From: an uncultured Bacteroidales bacterium
GTDB lineage: Bacteria > Bacteroidota > Bacteroidia > Bacteroidales > WCHB1-69
Direction of reading: 5' to 3'
DNA length: 5,971 nt
NCBI GenBank assembly: GCA_937892025.1
Contig: CALAVA010000020.1
Span: 1-5,971, forward strand
Positions within the stretch are counted from its first letter, which is position 1; each line of letters opens with the position of its first letter. Positions 5,362 through 5,971 of this stretch are shown here, piece by piece. Made by a program: the position numbers and the translations under genes. The notes under the pieces were generated by a model. That model was not told where the DNA came from. It ran no database searches and worked only from the letters and a program-made list of their open reading frames with translations.

Positions 5362-5971
5362 ATAATATCTTAATCCATAGCGACAATTTAACAGGTTTAC
5401 AATATCTTTTAGATAATGGCTTTGCAGGTAAGATAGATTTAGTCTATATTGACCCGCCATTTGCTACGGGGGGCAATTTTACAATTACCGATGGGCGTGC
5501 CTCAACTATAAGTAACTCAAGAAAAGGCGAGGTTGCTTATTCTGATGTATTGCAAGGTAACGCATTTATTGATTTTTTGAGAGAAAGACTGCAATTAATT
5601 AAGAAGTTATTATCCGACAAAGGCTCAATTTATTTACATATTGACTATAAGATTGGGCATTATGTAAAGGTAATGATGGACGAGGTTTTGGGTATTGAGA
5701 ATTTTCGCAATGATATTACAAGAATAAAGTGCAACCCCAAGAATTTTGAGCGTATTGGATATGGGAATATCAAAGATATGATATTATTCTATACCAAATC
5801 GAATGCCCCTATTTGGAACGAGCCGCGACGACCTTACACCAAACAGGATATCGAAACGCTATTTCCCAAAATAGATAAGAAGAACGGCAGAAGATATACC
5901 ACAGTTCCCATTCATGCACCCGGCGAAACAGACAATGGTGAATCTTCACAACAATTTAAGGGTATGTTGCC
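5358..5971 (+). CDS. DNA adenine/cytosine-N4 methyltransferase of the R-M system, N-terminal 204 residues
   Basis: This is the modification partner of the upstream endonuclease remnant; it would transfer methyl from S-adenosylmethionine to an exocyclic amino group in the recognition site. The frame is open from ATG 5358 to the window end. The N-terminal NNILIHSDNLTGLQYLL (residues 2-18) is followed by IDLVYIDPPFATGGNF, with the catalytic DPPF motif at residues 32-35. A DPPY/F motif this close to the N-terminus, with the target-recognition region after it, suggests the beta class (motif IV first), in which the SAM-binding FxGxG motif comes near the C-terminus, here beyond the window. Further family marks are FIDFLRERLQLIKKLL then GSIYLHIDYKIGHYVKVMMDE (about 76-112) and NDITRIKCNPKNFERIGYGN (about 118-137). 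The ATGA overlap with the endonuclease end indicates translational coupling. Nothing in the visible part is broken. The target sequence cannot be read from it; a Tsp45I-type GTSAC site is only a guess from the partner. Confidence 0.88.
   Translation, partial: MNNILIHSDNLTGLQYLLDNGFAGKIDLVYIDPPFATGGNFTITDGRASTISNSRKGEVAYSDVLQGNAFIDFLRERLQLIKKLLSDKGSIYLHIDYKIGHYVKVMMDEVLGIENFRNDITRIKCNPKNFERIGYGNIKDMILFYTKSNAPIWNEPRRPYTKQDIETLFPKIDKKNGRRYTTVPIHAPGETDNGESSQQFKGML

Overview
This window appears to be built from two unrelated pieces of DNA joined inside two genes. Positions 1 to about 830 are very AT-rich. They carry the end of a homoserine kinase gene (thrB) and, 15 bases later and behind a textbook AAGGAG Shine-Dalgarno, the first 91 codons of a phosphoglycerate kinase gene (pgk). 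The lineage cannot be fixed from so little sequence; a low-GC, Firmicutes-like or otherwise AT-rich bacterium fits. From about 821 onward the DNA looks like Bacteroidetes (Bacteroidales-type): codon use is different (many TTG, GAG and CGT codons), most starts lack a strong Shine-Dalgarno, promoters match TAnnTTTG, and the MutL has a Bacteroidetes-style linker.

Layout. 1-543: thrB 3' part. 559-about 831: pgk 5' part. 818-831: the junction. 821-2233: mutL lacking its first roughly 140-150 codons, including the ATPase motifs. 2237-3463: an HD-domain phosphohydrolase, 3 bases after mutL and probably in the same transcript. 3471-4781 on the minus strand: a CNNM/CorC/HlyC-type membrane protein with a CBS pair, ending 7 bases from the end of the HD gene. 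4782-5008: a divergent intergenic region with a Bacteroidetes-type promoter for the minus-strand gene, three copies of a 9-mer, and a second TAnnTTTG promoter for the genes to the right. 5009-5361: a type II restriction endonuclease gene reduced to its two ends by an internal, frame-shifting deletion. 5358-5971: the paired DNA methyltransferase, overlapping the endonuclease remnant by 4 bases and running off the window.

How the genes relate. The left piece is amino-acid and glycolysis housekeeping. The right piece is mismatch repair, a nucleotide-type phosphohydrolase and an ion-transport-type membrane protein, followed by a restriction-modification (R-M) module that seems to have lost its nuclease core while keeping the methyltransferase. 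I see no convincing undescribed system. The main points for a second look are the pgk/mutL junction, the deleted endonuclease core (natural decay or a second joining artefact), and the degenerate endonuclease motif in MutL.
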